From contig CM055196.1 in the NCBI GenBank assembly GCA_029224185.1, positions 10,892,509-10,956,508 of the forward strand: a stretch of DNA of 64,000 nt. The letters run 5' to 3'. Shown piece after piece: positions 41,978-55,234 of this stretch. The notes beneath the pieces were generated by a model, which was given only the letters and a program-made list of their open reading frames with translations, did no database searches and was not told the origin of the DNA. The position numbers and the translations under genes are program-made. Each line of letters opens with the position of its first letter. Positions within the stretch are counted from its first letter, which is position 1. This DNA is from Karalla daura. Its lineage: Eukaryota > Chordata > Actinopteri > Chaetodontiformes > Leiognathidae.

Positions 41978-44289
41978 GTGTCTATAAACCTGTCTCTGAG
42001 TCTCACAGCTCGACACAAACAGCCTCCATTGTCAACACCCAAAATAAGGATGACAGTTTTTGTCCATCATCAGATCGTCTTTTCATCCCTTCCTGCCTTT
42101 TCTTCTTGTGCCAAAGTTAACTCTCTCCCCATCAGACGGGGGAAAATAGGCCTAAAAGCACTAGCTGTTTACTGTCTGTAATTATGAGGGGCTGGGTATG
42201 CTCAAACCCAGGCAGGCTCTGCACCCTGCCCCCAGTGCCACCACACACAAACCTCTCTCTACCAAGCGTGCCAGTTAAAACTGGGCCATGGCACAGACAG
42301 AGTGGTGCTAAGGAAAAGGGAGGAAGAGTAAAAACTGTGACGTTTAAAAGTTTCACATCAACTTGTAGTCAAGAGAAGTGTGTTTGCGAAGGGGTATTCA
42401 CTCAACTTAAACAGTATAGTGTGAGAGTTTACAATTACGGGTTCAACGGAGGACAACTCCTCCTCAAGCTGCTTGACATGGAGTAGAAAAAGCTTAAAGT
42501 TATGATTCCACAAGAATCCGAGACAGCTGATGTGGTCTGTCAAGTTCATGGAATGACAGCTGAGCCTTTATCATGCTGAAAATTAGAAAGGGGCACCACC
42601 ACAGCCCGACTCCATCCACCAGGCCTGTCACTCAGGCATCATTTGAAGTTCAGCCACAGGAAAAAGCAACATTGACTTTAAATAATGTGTAAAATCCATT
42701 TGTTCTCGCTCACAACGTAAAAGAAAAAAGAAAAAAAAATGGTACAGAAACACAAACACTGACTTTCCAAATCAGCATGGAGAACTGAAGGACTGCCCAA
42801 AGAAATTAGTGTCACTCAAGAGATCACAGAAAGGAACAGAAAGATCAAAAGGTCTTCTCAGTGTTTGAAAGATGAGAACAAATTTTTGGCAGCACATGAT
42901 GAAGTAAGCAGGGATTATACAGATCTCTGGCAATCTCCCACACTAGCATTAACACCTACACAGACCCTCTCTGTTGCATAATAGTGTCAAATTTAAACAG
43001 TCCACAAAACAGTACTTAAGGTTATAGGCAGCCTTCATTGTAGGTTGTGAAACCCCCGGCCTGGGGTTTGAGTCTGAGGCCTTCGGAGTGGGCTGGTCCA
43101 GGGAATGACAGAGACAGAGGAGACAAGCTCATTTCAGCGCACTTTACTGCTAAGACACGCTAATCCTTCCAAACCAGAGACATGGGCAGCCCTTCTGTGG
43201 TGTTTTATGTCTTTAATCCAGGGCTTTACCGACAGAGAAAAGACTAATCCAACATCTGAAAGCTGCTGTTTGTTTACCCTCTACAGTGTAAGCAAGTATT
43301 GTCATTACTATAACGATACTAAATAGATAAAAATAGCACAAGTGGCCATATAATAAGGAAAATTAGAGCTGTAATGACAGGCTGTCAGTCATGCTTGGCC
43401 ACAAAAAGACACGATTGTACTTCAAGATCTAAAACTGGGATTTGGGTGGAATTTCCTGAATGGATACTGTTTTCCCTGCAGCCACTAGGGGCTGAGTTCA
43501 GCTGTAATGCACAGTGCATACGGTCTATTTACAGACTGGGATGAGGTAAAGTTTGGCACTTCATTTTTACACATCTCACTGACCCCGATCCCTGTTTCTG
43601 TTTTTGGGAGCATGAACCTCTGTGACTCATGATTTTATAGCCGAGGTTACTGTATCATGCAAATGTTTAGAGTGGTTCCTCGTCAAGGGCACATCTTCCC
43701 ACATTTACATTAATTAAAAATAACAGATATTTTCATCTCCCTGGGATCCCTCTACTGTAAACTGAATCCAGTCCAAGGACCCAAATACACACAAGCTGTA
43801 TAGGCACAGAGAAAGCCACAAGCTGCTTGCTGCAAAATCCACTCATTGCGGACGGCAGATTTCAAGGAGAGGCTTGAAAAAAGAGAGCTGCGTCACACCA
43901 GAAAATATTAAGAGTTTTTTTCTGCTGCTAATCAACAACATTGATTAGGACACATTTTGGATTTATGGGTGAAAATCGAAACGCCACGGGGTTAAAAAAC
44001 AGCTTTTACAAAGAGCAGACTCCAGGAGGAACTACTACATCACCATCTCACAGCAACTTCAGGTTACAGAAAAACCGAGACAGCTGTCTGTGTGATTGGA
44101 TTTCAAAAGCCACAGGAAAGCGTTTGTCTGTCAAGCATCACACACATTTGGCAAAACAAGCAGGCAAGGAGAGCCAAAGGAGAGTACAATATTATAGTGC
44201 AAAGAATTAAACCTCCTCACGGCAATTCAAAAGAGCAGTTTATGGTAAGATCACAAACCCATGCAACTGCACGAAACTGGATAAATGGA

Positions 44290-44378
44290 ACAAGACCATA
44301 CAATCGGATATAAAGTCAGTGTAGTGCATCAGATGCAACGTGCCGTTGGATGGCAGCTGGAATCGTATTAGACTGCAG
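44290..44378 (+). repeat. Copy A of a diverged dispersed repeat
   Basis: Shares its start (ACAAGACCAT), its end (ATTAGACTGCAG) and an internal GGCAGC-GGAATC block with the segment at 45,966. No family is recognised. Confidence 0.55.
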
Positions 44379-45965
44379 GATTCAATCATAGGTTGTTGTG
44401 AAATTGAAATTTCACTCTTAACAACCTGAATTGAAACCAGAATCTGAGCAGATGGAAAAAAGGGGACTTTCAGCGTCGTCATCACAAAAAACCTTTGTGA
44501 GATGTATCAAAGTGAAGCCCAAGATTGACTCTTCAACATTTCCAAGATGAATATGGAAATTTTTAAAATAAAGCCCTGAGGCCTGTGTATCAGGACACCA
44601 ATAGCTTGTATTATGCTGGTCTGAAAAGGGTATTTTTATTTCGTACAGACCATTAAAGAAACATGGTTTTATACTTTACCCTTAAACCCATATCCACACT
44701 CTGGCAACCGTCTGCACAGTCTAAATGGCCTCTCTCTCTCTCTATGTGGAAGAAAAAGTCATATAAAACCAAATGCTAAACATATAAAGTGTTTTAATAA
44801 CCTCAGAGTGTTGTAACCTCCCCTCAGGGAGTAGCGCCTCGGTCAAAAAACTAATTGAACTGAGTCTTTTTGGGGGTAATGTGCAGGTAGACGTTCGCTG
44901 ACCTAGCAAAGAGTGTTCACTGCAACCTGGCAAAAAGTGTGAAAAGGGAAATAGACGCAGCATTAAAGTCTTTACAAACCAGCATTGCTTACCAACAAAA
45001 TTTGCAATATTTCTCCTGTCCATGCAATAATTTCCTTTGTACAGTCACGTGTTTGAATCATGAGGTGTTTGAATCCTCCTTTGCGAACTTTGGTCTTTAG
45101 TGAATAAATCTTTCATAACCAGCCATGCTACCATCAGCCGTTACCAATGAATCTGTTCACCTGTGGAGTGATCCAAGAAGGTATTTTTAGAGCATTTCAC
45201 AACCGTAGCTGCACCTGTCCACGCTTGTTGAAAATGTGTTGTTAGGAACAAATTCCAAAAAAAAAAAAAAAGAGCAAAATAAAGAGCTCATTATCACACA
45301 AATCTTCTCTTTGTTTTACTTTATTTCCTGTGAATATCACACGGTGGCAACAATCCTAGACTTCACAGGAAGAAAAAAAAAAAAAGGATGAATCAGTGTA
45401 ACCGTGCCAAGATGACAGTGGAGTCGAGTGCCGCAGCCTGGCTGAGTGCCACGTCGTGTGCCACAGCAGTCGGTGAACTCTGAAGCATACACAGTCATTA
45501 CTGTGTGGTAACCAGGCCTGCCTCTCCAACAAGACTTGACAATGAAGTGTCTTAGAGAGAAGCTCAAGCCTTCACTCTGGGCTTTATGTAGTAATGACTA
45601 CGGCTTGACGTGTAGTTTTATGGCATTAGGGCACTGTTTTTCTTCCATGACATAAAATATGTGCGACCTCATTTTGCCACTGAGGATGCGCCACACTAGG
45701 ATCATTCTGGGACATGCCTTGAACACACCCAGAATCCCAATAAAAGGCCTCACAGCTGCCACAAAGACTCCAGTAATTCCCTTGTAAGGGCATTGAGGGT
45801 GACTACAAGAAGTGACTGTTATACGTATGTAAGAATACACTTCATTCTGTATTGTGTCTTTATGTACTGAGCTCTGGAGGAGCCACAGCAATTCTACAGA
45901 AACGCAGAAGTCCAATTCTAAGGAAAAGTTTGTGGTTAGATCATATGTGCATTTAATCGCACTAT

Positions 45966-46049
45966 ACAAGACCATCATTATTGAAGTTAATGTGGTGCGT
46001 CAGAGGTGACTTGCCTAGGGAGGGCAGCCGGAATCAGATTAGACTGCAG
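45966..46049 (+). repeat. Copy B of a diverged dispersed repeat
   Basis: Aligns along its length with 44,290-44,378 in the same orientation, with small indels. Similarity fades on both sides, suggesting a short mobile or duplicated element rather than a large duplication. Confidence 0.55.
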
Positions 46050-47406
46050 AAGAACGAGACAGTGGGTTTGAAGTCAGACAGGTGATGGTGGCTGACCAAA
46101 AGGTCTGACATACCCATTACCTCTGTCTGTCTGCGCAGCTTTTGGGCTCTGGTGCTGCCGGCACAGAGTGGCAAGCCTCAGCTCTGGGAATTTCACACCT
46201 ACGATGGCCATGACCAGAGGAGCAAAGCCCATCACACCCTGGTGTGCCATTTCTGACCCAGAGAACCCAGCGTCCGCGAACACATGCTCTCCCCCAGGGC
46301 AAACACGGGGCACCCCAGCCAGTGTAGACTTAGCAGCTTGCCGATGTGTACTCGCCCCGTCATGTGGACCAGGAGTGATGATGTTCCCAGGAGACAAGGT
46401 GTGTGTGTGTGCATATGTGTGTGTGATGCGGATGCTGGGAGAGAGAGGGGAGGAACTATGAGGGTGAGAGGTGAAAGAGGAAGAGTTTAAGATAAGGGGT
46501 AAAAGGCCGGGTCTCAGAACCACCTGTTCATGCAAGAGCACAGACAGACTTGGTCTTTGGTTTTTCATGTCCTAAAATTGCTTCTTCAATAAGAGAAGTT
46601 GGCCTCAGAGCAAACTCAGTGCCACACATCTTTATTGTATGATTTATGAAACCTCAAACAACCTTTTAAAAGTTCTCGATTTCTTTATTAAGTATGCATG
46701 GTCAGTGGTGAAGTTTCATTATAAAGGGAGGTTATGGCGCATAAATTATAGCTGAGGCATGGTTAGTATCGAACAACTACTTTGTTAGATGAGTTGTGAC
46801 TTTTATCTCCTGGTATCCATTCTGCTGCCCTGGTCTGATACCATGCTTCTGGTATTCGTCAATATCACATATCAAGATCCACAACAGTTTGTGCGCTTTA
46901 GTGCTCAGAGCTCTGTGGGTTCATTTTATTGAAGGTCACATGAGGAAGATACGTTACCGGTCCTACTGTGACTAAATAAATGTAATTTATAGCGGAAACA
47001 ATGAATTTTATGATGATATTATATCAGTCTAAGGGCAAAATATGACTTCCTAAATGGCGTCTTAAATATGGATCACAGTCTTAAGAAGGTCGACGTCAAC
47101 CCCAAATGGTCCGTTCATATATCGAGATGGGATATAACACTGGTTATGGAAAGTTTGGGTTTTTTAAAGTTAAAAGAAAACTCCACATCTATACTGTACT
47201 TTCCAGTTTTGAGACCTACTTGTACAACAAGACATCTCCCAGCACTGATAAGGTAGAAAGGTATATGACTAAATCCAAAAAATGGATCACTGCCCACAAA
47301 AGTCTATGGTTCCCTTGAATGAAAGTGTTGCACTGTGCAAAGTTTCAAAGTGTTGAAATGATTTTGATTGCATACCAGTGCATAATTTCCTGCTACTACT
47401 GCTACA

Positions 47407-47431
47407 ACTACTACTACTACTACTACTACTA
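47407..47431 (+). repeat. (CTA)n microsatellite
   Basis: About eight CTA units. Confidence 0.9.
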
Positions 47432-47718
47432 TACGAGGCATGAAGGGAGTTCTATCCTAAGGCAAATAAAATCCCAAACTATTTGCTAATCATGTTCACA
47501 CAGTGAAAACAAGATAATCACTATGTTGTGTCTGCGAGAGGCTGGAGTCTCAGGCTAAATGGCAGCTAATTGAAGGGTAACTGTCTCAAAATGTCATTTA
47601 TGTCTGGAGCACAGTGATAAAGTGATAAAAACTAAATACTAAAACACATATCTATATTTCCTCTTAGGGTCACTACCCTTCCGGTGTCTTTATTTTGTCC
47701 AAATAAAGCATCTGGGCA

Positions 47719-47769
47719 GAGAGAGAAAGAGAGAGAGTGAGAGAGAGTGAGAGAGAGAGAGAGAGAGAA
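47719..47769 (+). repeat. Imperfect (GA)n tract
   Basis: GA run with three short interruptions (AAAG, TG, TG). Confidence 0.9.
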
Positions 47770-49489
47770 GAGGTGGATAGAGCTGCCATTGAACTGTAGC
47801 CGAGCCACAGAAAACCAAACACAGAGCCCTCATCAGCACAAACAGGCCTTTCAATCCTCCCCCTCACTTTTGTCCCGTCAATACTTCACTCTTCATGGAG
47901 ACCAAAGCCACCAGGTCCAACCTTCCCTCTGCCCCCTCCAAACACACAGAGAGGTGAATGGTGTCTACTGTACCTTCCACCACTCCCCTCTCTGTGGGGT
48001 AGAACACATTTTGACAGGCCTGTATTTATGGCCGACCAGAGTCGTGTTGGAATGAATCATGAAAAGAACCAAAATCATCTCGCTGGATGTTCATTTATAT
48101 TGAGAGCAGGTCAGCTGCGTGGCTCTGTGTGTGTGTGTGGCCTGTGCAGAGAGAATGGGGCTTATGTGAGAGCAGGAGCAAAAGTGTGGGAGCCGGGGAT
48201 TAAGATAAGCCGTCTAATGAGCCACAAGTGTGTTGGTTGTCCAGTGTTTATTATCTGTCTGCATGGCTCAAAATGCTGCATGCTTTCTCTGTTAAGACTG
48301 TCTGCCTGTCCAGAACTATGGAGTGAATTTGTCACCAGTTACACATCATGTTTACATGGAGGAAGCTTGACTCATTCATTCTTTTTTGTTTAGCCTATCA
48401 AATAAAACCCTTCAAACTGTTATTCCAGTCCGAGACATGGAGGTCACAATGGGATGTTAAAGTTCAGTCTGTGCTAATATAATGTGGTCTGACGTATTGA
48501 CATTAAGTGGCTGTCTCTCATTCATAACCATCAGTTGCTCAATTTTCTTTCCCAGTAATATTCCCTTGATGCTGTTGCGTAGCGCTACAGCCGAATTTTG
48601 TTAGAAAATGACCTTCTTGATTTTTCTTCTTCTCTTCTTGATTCTCTCCTGATATAGCCAACTGAGATCAATGAGATGTTCAGCTGAACTAAACTGGAAT
48701 CTTTCTTCTTTGGAATAGCATAGGGAAGAGCCCTTCATGGAGGAATGACTGAAGTAACAACACTCTCAAAAGTATTTTCTATTAAAAACAAAACAAAAAC
48801 AATGTCTTCAGATCATCGATGCCTTCAGGCCATCAATGACCTTTGAACTGATAAAAAGAGAACAACACTGGATACTAATCCAGTATACTGTATATAAATT
48901 GGATCAATATTTTTTCATGGGGAACACCAAGGAAGCTGCAATGAGCACAACAGGTGGGCTTAAGAAGCAGTGTAAACTTAATGCAACATTATTTTTAAGA
49001 GTCTGTACTTCAACGAGGGGTCATGAATGCCTCTAGTGCGTTTCAGCGAAATGTCTAGTATAAACATACATACACGGCATGCATCACCCCACGAACCCTT
49101 CCGAGTGCACTGTCTCAGTGGGTGTGTGGTAACAATGGGAGCCGGGGTGAGCTAAGGCAGACTTCTCTGGTCCTTCTCCACATAAACCTTTAATATGAGG
49201 CCTCCTCAGCACCAGTCGGCCATCTAAAGGCACTGTACCCTGTAATTGACCTTAAAAATACTTTCCGTGGAGGTCGGCAGCCATGTCATTGGCCATCGGC
49301 CCAAGTAGCGGCCGCATCTCTGCAGCCCAGAGGAGCCTGGGAAGGCCTCGCAGGGTATATTTAGTGGCGCTGTCCTTTGAGTAGAGCAGGAGAAGCAGAT
49401 AATGCCAGTCTGTGTATAAAACCACTCTGCCGCCCACGAGTGGGCCTCTCACAGGCACATTTCCCTCTCCCACGGGGATGCGTTTCCTG

Positions 49490-49502
49490 AGGTCAGAGGT
49501 CA
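49490..49502 (+). promoter_or_regulatory. Perfect DR1 nuclear-receptor site
   Basis: AGGTCAGAGGTCA is two AGGTCA half-sites with one-base spacing, the consensus for RXR heterodimers, HNF4 and COUP-TF. It sits in a low-repeat GC-moderate block. Occupancy is unknown. Confidence 0.4.
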
Positions 49503-51818
49503 TCTACGTGCAAGGTAGGTGAGAGGATGGACACGGACGACCCTGACCCGAATCCAGCTCTCCAGTGAAGTAGGGCCATGCCAGCGCTGTGGCTCAATAA
49601 ATCATCTGTGCTGTCAGACGCAGGCAATTAAAGTGCAGCACACATCAGCTACACGTTGCATCATGCACGGTGTGATGCAAAGTAAAGTAGCTGGGATTTG
49701 GCTGTCTGCGGTGCACATGTGACAGGTTTACCAGATTTATGAAGAGTTGATGTGTAGTTTAGCTGGGAAAGACGACACTGGCACCACAGCTTTGTTTTGC
49801 CATTTTGTCAACATTGCAAGCAGCGGTATGGGCATAAAACATGAGAAACTCCTCTGGTGCCACATGTCTACAGCACCCGTTCCCTTCATTAATGAATGAA
49901 TAATCTTCCAGCATCCACAAGGTTCCTGTAATTTTTGTCAGACTGTCCAGAGCTGCTCGGGAAGTTGAGCCAGCGCAATTAGTTTAGCTCGATTGTCAGC
50001 CTCAGCCTTCGCGTGATGAACCGCAACTCCTCTGCACCTATTTTCAGTGGCAGACCACTTTATGGAAAGAGTTGTCTGAGAGTGGGAAGATTCTGAAACT
50101 TAAAGAAAAAAAAATGTGTACATTGTATGTGTAGTTACTGTAAGTGCAGTTCAGTGCAGCAAGTTCAAGTTCAGTGTATTTTAAATATCATGTGACACCA
50201 TGAAAGCTAAATCAAAACAAAATCTTGGGAAATATATTTGCCTATCACTTGAAATGATGTCTTATATCCTGGTCAGCTCTGCAGAAATGCAGCTCTGACA
50301 GTGTATTCAGTCCCATCCCAGAGTGGCACCATGCCAGCTGCACCTCCACTCCTCCTTCTCTCTGTACGGACTTCAAACGATATATTTTGATTGTCATGTC
50401 TAATTCCTGTCCAAACCATCCTGTCACAACAAAACAACACTGACCTCCCTCCCTGTTTCCACGGACGATATATGAAACATATGTTTATTACACAAAAGAA
50501 GAACTGGCAGTGGAAACCATGGAAGGAAAGCTTTGGTGCGGGGTAGCTTGTCATAACACTCACCTGGAAAACATAAAATTGTTTTACCTGTAGACTTTAT
50601 GCTTCATGTGACATGGGAATTATGAAAGGAAAAATAAGGTCAACTGGTCATTTATTAGCACACAAATTTGAAGCAATGATTAAGATGCTCACCTATCACC
50701 TCACTCTTGAGAATGACAGATTGTGCATTTCATTTTCTTATCTGGGTGCCCATATTTGCTGATGTAAGCAGTGATATGAATACCATGTGTTGGTGTTGGT
50801 TATTGTCACTGAAGCGTGAGCCCTTCGCTTGTTGTCAAACCTACCATAACATTCCTGCTGGTTTCTGTTAGAGACTCTTGTCAGAGGCATCTGCAGGGAA
50901 ATTTATGATTTCTTTCATGAAAGATCATTGTTGGAGATAAATCACAGACTTCTGCTGTCTTGTAAATTTTTTAAAGGTGAAAACTGGAGCTGATATAAGA
51001 ACAGAAACACCTCCTCCTTCCTCCTCCTCCTCCTGACCGACCAACTGACACAGCGACGCAAAACCTCTCTGCATCTCTGGTGGCAAAACGTGTGATGCAA
51101 CAAAACGTTTCATCTGACACAAATATGTAATTTGCATACTTTTCTCTGCAAAAAAAAGGAGAATTAAAACAGTCCAATAAAAAAACAGAGCAGCACTCAT
51201 CTCTGACAGGTTAAGTTATGAGCAATCGCAGCAACAAGTGGTGCTTGACTTATTGCCACTGGCCATTGATTATGTAATAGTCATATATCTGTGTCTTATC
51301 TCTCTGAAGCTCCTCTCTATCGAACTATACAGTGCAGTGAAATGTTTGTGTGTCAGCTCTGCTCAGTTCTGGGTGTCAGAGGGAGCAGATGGGCTCATGT
51401 TTACTTGAAGCATGTGCAATCACACCTTTAAATTCCTCAGAGTAAGAGTGAGAGAGGTTGCAGCTTCTTATGCCCGCCTCTGCTGCTTAACCAGTGGCAA
51501 CCACAAGCCTTGGCAAGCTTCGGCCTCACCATAAGCCAGCTCCACTTGTCTAACTTTAGATTTCATGGCCTCTAGCAACAAGCACTTTGATGTCACACAA
51601 CAACCAGTCGGTAGTATGATGGCAGTCATCTGTAGCATTGCTAAAATGTTTTTGACATATCCAGTATTCTGCAGTAACACATCATCTGTTGTTATCCTCA
51701 CATATTCAAATGATTTCCCTCATCTTTGCCTCTTTTCGGCTTCTCAACAATACACATGCAAAAAGCCACAGAGATAGCAGGAAACAGGATAAAGAAAGGG
51801 ACAGAAAAACTTCTGGAT

Positions 51819-51832
51819 CCCCCCCCCCCCCC
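51819..51832 (+). repeat. Poly-C run
   Basis: Fourteen consecutive cytosines. Confidence 0.9.
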
Positions 51833-52779
51833 ATACGAAACCAGGCCCAACAATAACAAAGAGCACGTTTGATCCGCCGTATAAAGAGAGAGCTACAGAG
51901 CTTGACAAACCAGGGGTTCATGTGCTCACCGTGGTCACGGTGACAGATCTGCCGACCACTCCTTGCCCATCTGTGCTGCCGGTGGCGCTCTGCCTGCTCT
52001 CTGAGGACAGCGAGTTCAGACCAGTAATTTAGTTCAGATGAGCTAAAGCAATATTTCCAGATTAATACGAGCCATATTCCTTTAGAACTGTCCTTTCTTT
52101 CTCTCTCGCTCTCTCTTGCACTCTCTCTCTCTCTTTCTTCTTCTTCTTCTCCTTCCTGCATTTTTTTTACATCTTACATGTCCAAAATCGCCTGGCTGAG
52201 GATGAAAGGAAACAGTAGAAGAGAGAAAAAGAGACACATACAGACAGGGAAGATGAGCAAGTTTTATGCTTTGTAAGGCAAACACAAGGGATTGCCAGTA
52301 GCAGTATGACACTAGAGTTTCTTTTGATTATTTCCAAAACAGACCTCATGACCTAATTTTAATATAGAGCTTTTTTTATGGGGTGAGCACAAATGATGCA
52401 TTGAAAACAGATTTCAGTGCTCTTAGTTATACTCAGGATAAAGCAAAACATCAGCTCTGCAACTGACTGTTTGTTTATCAGTTCTTATATTTCTATGAGG
52501 TAGAAAACGTTTGTTCTCATCAGAAACTGGAAAACCCATTTGTGTTCAGTCAGTGGGGTTCCCCTCTGCCGAGCTACGTCACACACATCAGTGTACGCAG
52601 ACGCATCTCCCTTCAGTGGAGTTGAGTGTGGCGATGGGAACCAGAGACAGGCGTTAAATCAGCAGCTGCAGTGGGAGAGAGGCTGCTGGTGTGTTTGTGG
52701 CTGCGGACGAGCAGCACTCTAGAAAGCTCCATGATCCTCTGTAAGAGATGTGTGTTTACTGGGAGCACTTCTTAGGGTG

Positions 52780-52972
52780 GGACAGAGAGGTTGGGAGGAC
52801 TGGTTACTGTGGTGCATGGATGTTTGGGGAGCTGGTTACTGCGAGACAAAGAGGGGTGGGGGAGACTGGTTATGTTGGGCCAGAGGGATGGGAGAGGTGG
52901 TTACAGTGTGACAGAGAGATTGAGAGGACTGGTTACTGCAAGACAAAGAGGGCGGGAGCACTGGTCGCTGAA
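52780..52972 (+). repeat. Minisatellite, period about 32 bp, six units
   Basis: The word GGTTACTG or a close variant recurs at 52,802, 52,834, 52,868, 52,899, 52,931 and 52,963, giving spacings of 32, 34, 31, 32 and 32 bp. Each unit reads roughly GACAGAGAGG followed by a GGGAGGACT-like block and the GGTTACT word. Units have diverged by substitution. The repeat is open in one frame but the composition is repeat-driven and no gene is called. Confidence 0.85.
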
Positions 52973-55203
52973 TAAAATGATAGTGAAGAAGCAGTGAAGG
53001 TTGAACTGAGAGCACACTATGAGAATCTTGCAGTCATGCTCAGGTGAGGAGCTTGCAACAGCTATAAAGGTAAGTCCCGTGGCTTTGCCAGCTAATACAC
53101 ATATTAAAACTGCTTTGCCAGTGAATATTATTTAAAAAAAAACACACACACACACAAAAAAAATTGGCCTTAGTCAAAGAAATGTGTATTATAAACTTTG
53201 GATTTTCTATCATGAAGTAGACACAAATTATTTTCTTGGTTTAACAGATACAGATAGAGATAGTAATGCCTCTTAATGCCTGGAGCTGCAACTTTGCAGG
53301 TGCTCAGAATCCCAAAGTCCTGAACCAGAATCAACCAGCTGTGCAGTGCGTGTTTAAACTTCCCTTTATCAGCCACTTTCAACAAAACACCCCTGACTCA
53401 TGAGACGTGTCCGCTTTTTCTCAAGACCTTAACGTAAACAGCATCATATCATATCAGGGTGCTATTGCTTCAGCTGTGATTAGTCTGGCCTTGGCAAGAG
53501 TTTCAGTAGGTGGGATGGAGGAAGCCACAGCTGTCCCTGTCCTGCAGCTGCCGACAGAACCATGTGACCAGCTACATAATCAGCTCATGCTGATGATATG
53601 CAGCGCCATAAATCTCGAGCTCAAGTATCTCTGATAAATGTGCCGATATGGGTGAACCAGACTCAAGTTAGGAATCAAGTTAGGAAAGCGCAGATTAACT
53701 GGTGACTGGGCAGCTGGCTGGCTCTGGTGCTGGAGGGAGTCCAGCTGGACCAGTGGTCGCCGTGCATGCCAAGGCTTTCATCAGTTGGCCATTTTGATAA
53801 TGTGTTTGGAAAATTGGAGATTAATCAGCTGCCCCAACACTTTCTGGAACAACTCCTTAGATCCACAGTTCCTGTGCGCTGCTCCCAATACTCTTCAATT
53901 ATAATCTCTGGGGAGAGGACATCCCTTCATTTGCTCGCAGAGGAAACATCAAGAAGCCGCACTGGCTGAGGCCCTCAGAACCTCACAGCAGAAGCATACT
54001 GATGAGGGACCGATGATGGATGGACAGCAATGGGACTCTCCAGGGCTGTAATTATTTCATGGTTTCCTTATCCTAAAGTAACCGTAGAGTGTCACTGTGT
54101 TCCTGCCTCGTAAGCAAGACCTCTGGCTGGATATGGCCCTGAAACCAATTCTGCTGATCACTGCTAGGCTCCTAATGAAACAAGAGTTCCACTCCGGTTT
54201 CTGCTGCAGTGTTCCTGATGTTTTTTCTGGAACTTTTTCCCCCCATCCGTCTGCCCCACTGCCTGACTGTGATGTCATGACTGGGCTCTCTCATTGGCCG
54301 GGCTCTGTTCACCCGCAGTGCTTGAACGGTACAATTGAACAGCGGGTTTTAAAGGGAACGTAAAATTAGTGGTGACTCATCTCTGGCCGCTATGTTATTA
54401 TATCATTTCTTCACCAGCAATGATTTCAATCGATCTAAAATTCCGTGAAATCAGACCAAAAAAGCCAAAAATATGTGCCTGTACCCGAATGATGGAAAAG
54501 ATTTTTTTATGACTGTGTTTTTTTCACATTCTATACATCTTGGACAATTTTAACTGGGAACAAAAGGTCAAACATGGGGACAAGCCGAACACATGCAACA
54601 TATTTCACAGGATAAAATGCCTCTTTACATCATTAGTGCAAGTTGATAACCCCTGAAAGACCTTTCAACCACAAGCCTGTAATTTGCAACGTGAGGTGGC
54701 ATCAGAGACATGACATGGAAATTTCATAGTGTACTGCGAAAGTGCAAAATAATGTGGAAAACTACTGGTTTTACAGCACCGTTTAGAGAGTTTTATGGAG
54801 GTGGGGAAGAGCTTTTCTTTGAATGTTTAAGCTTCAGAGAGCAGCGCAAGTTCAGAGGTCACACTCGAACTACAAGTCACATCAGAGGATCACCATGGCA
54901 ATAACGCATCGCTATCACGCCTGATTGGCCGAGAGGTAGAGAGTCCGAGTCCACGCTCGGTAACTTACGACTGTTGCACAACTGCAAGAAAACGCTACTG
55001 CAAAAACGTGTCTGTTGATCAGAAGAAACTCGAGGAAAACTATCAGTGACTTCCACTGGGAAAACACCCTGAAAATACCTATAAAACGACATTGTCACCT
55101 GTGGCTGAATTATTGCTAGTGTGCACAGCACAGGAATACCCAACTCATCCACACATTCCCATGCTTGAGCTTGACTTTAACCTCGCTGACCTGTAACTAT
55201 GTC

Positions 55204-55207
<4 letters not shown>

Positions 55208-55232
<25 letters not shown>
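55208..55232 (+). repeat. (GT)n microsatellite
   Basis: About twelve GT units. Confidence 0.92.

Positions 55233-55234
<2 letters not shown>

Larger units (their letters stand above)
41973..47718. other. Non-coding stretch with a diverged repeat pair
   Basis: AT-rich unique-looking DNA with no credible gene. Two related segments at 44,290 and 45,966 are listed separately. A short hairpin (AAACCCC-CGGCCT-GGGGTTT type) lies at about 43,050-43,069. The (CTA)n run at 47,407-47,431 is also listed. Confidence 0.45.
47770..52779. other. Non-coding stretch, no gene recognised
   Basis: No credible coding region. It holds a nuclear-receptor DR1 near 49.5 kb, a C-homopolymer at 51,819-51,832 and a CT-rich run at about 52,091-52,156. 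An 83-codon minus-strand ORF at 49,503-49,252 has unusually protein-like composition and is discussed in the findings. Confidence 0.45.

Noticed and set aside
43480..43496. CTCF-like word GCCACTAGGGGCTGA
   Set aside because: One base short of the core consensus; too weak to call.
46074..46568. 164-codon minus-strand ORF
   Set aside because: Low-complexity His/Ser/Pro composition with competing ORFs on the other strand; no family recognised.
47060..47360. AT-rich segment with ORFs in two plus frames that resembled a possible dispersed repeat
   Set aside because: I could not identify a repeat family or a coding domain, so no feature is called.
50558..50592. Two donor-like words on the minus strand (CCAG|GTGAGT and ACAG|GTAAAA)
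   Set aside because: No acceptor, ORF or CpG-rich context upstream; isolated donor words are common by chance.
54900..54970. Possible tRNA-like sequence (GATTGGCCGAGAGGTAGAG)
   Set aside because: It lacks a proper B box and cannot be folded into a cloverleaf by eye.
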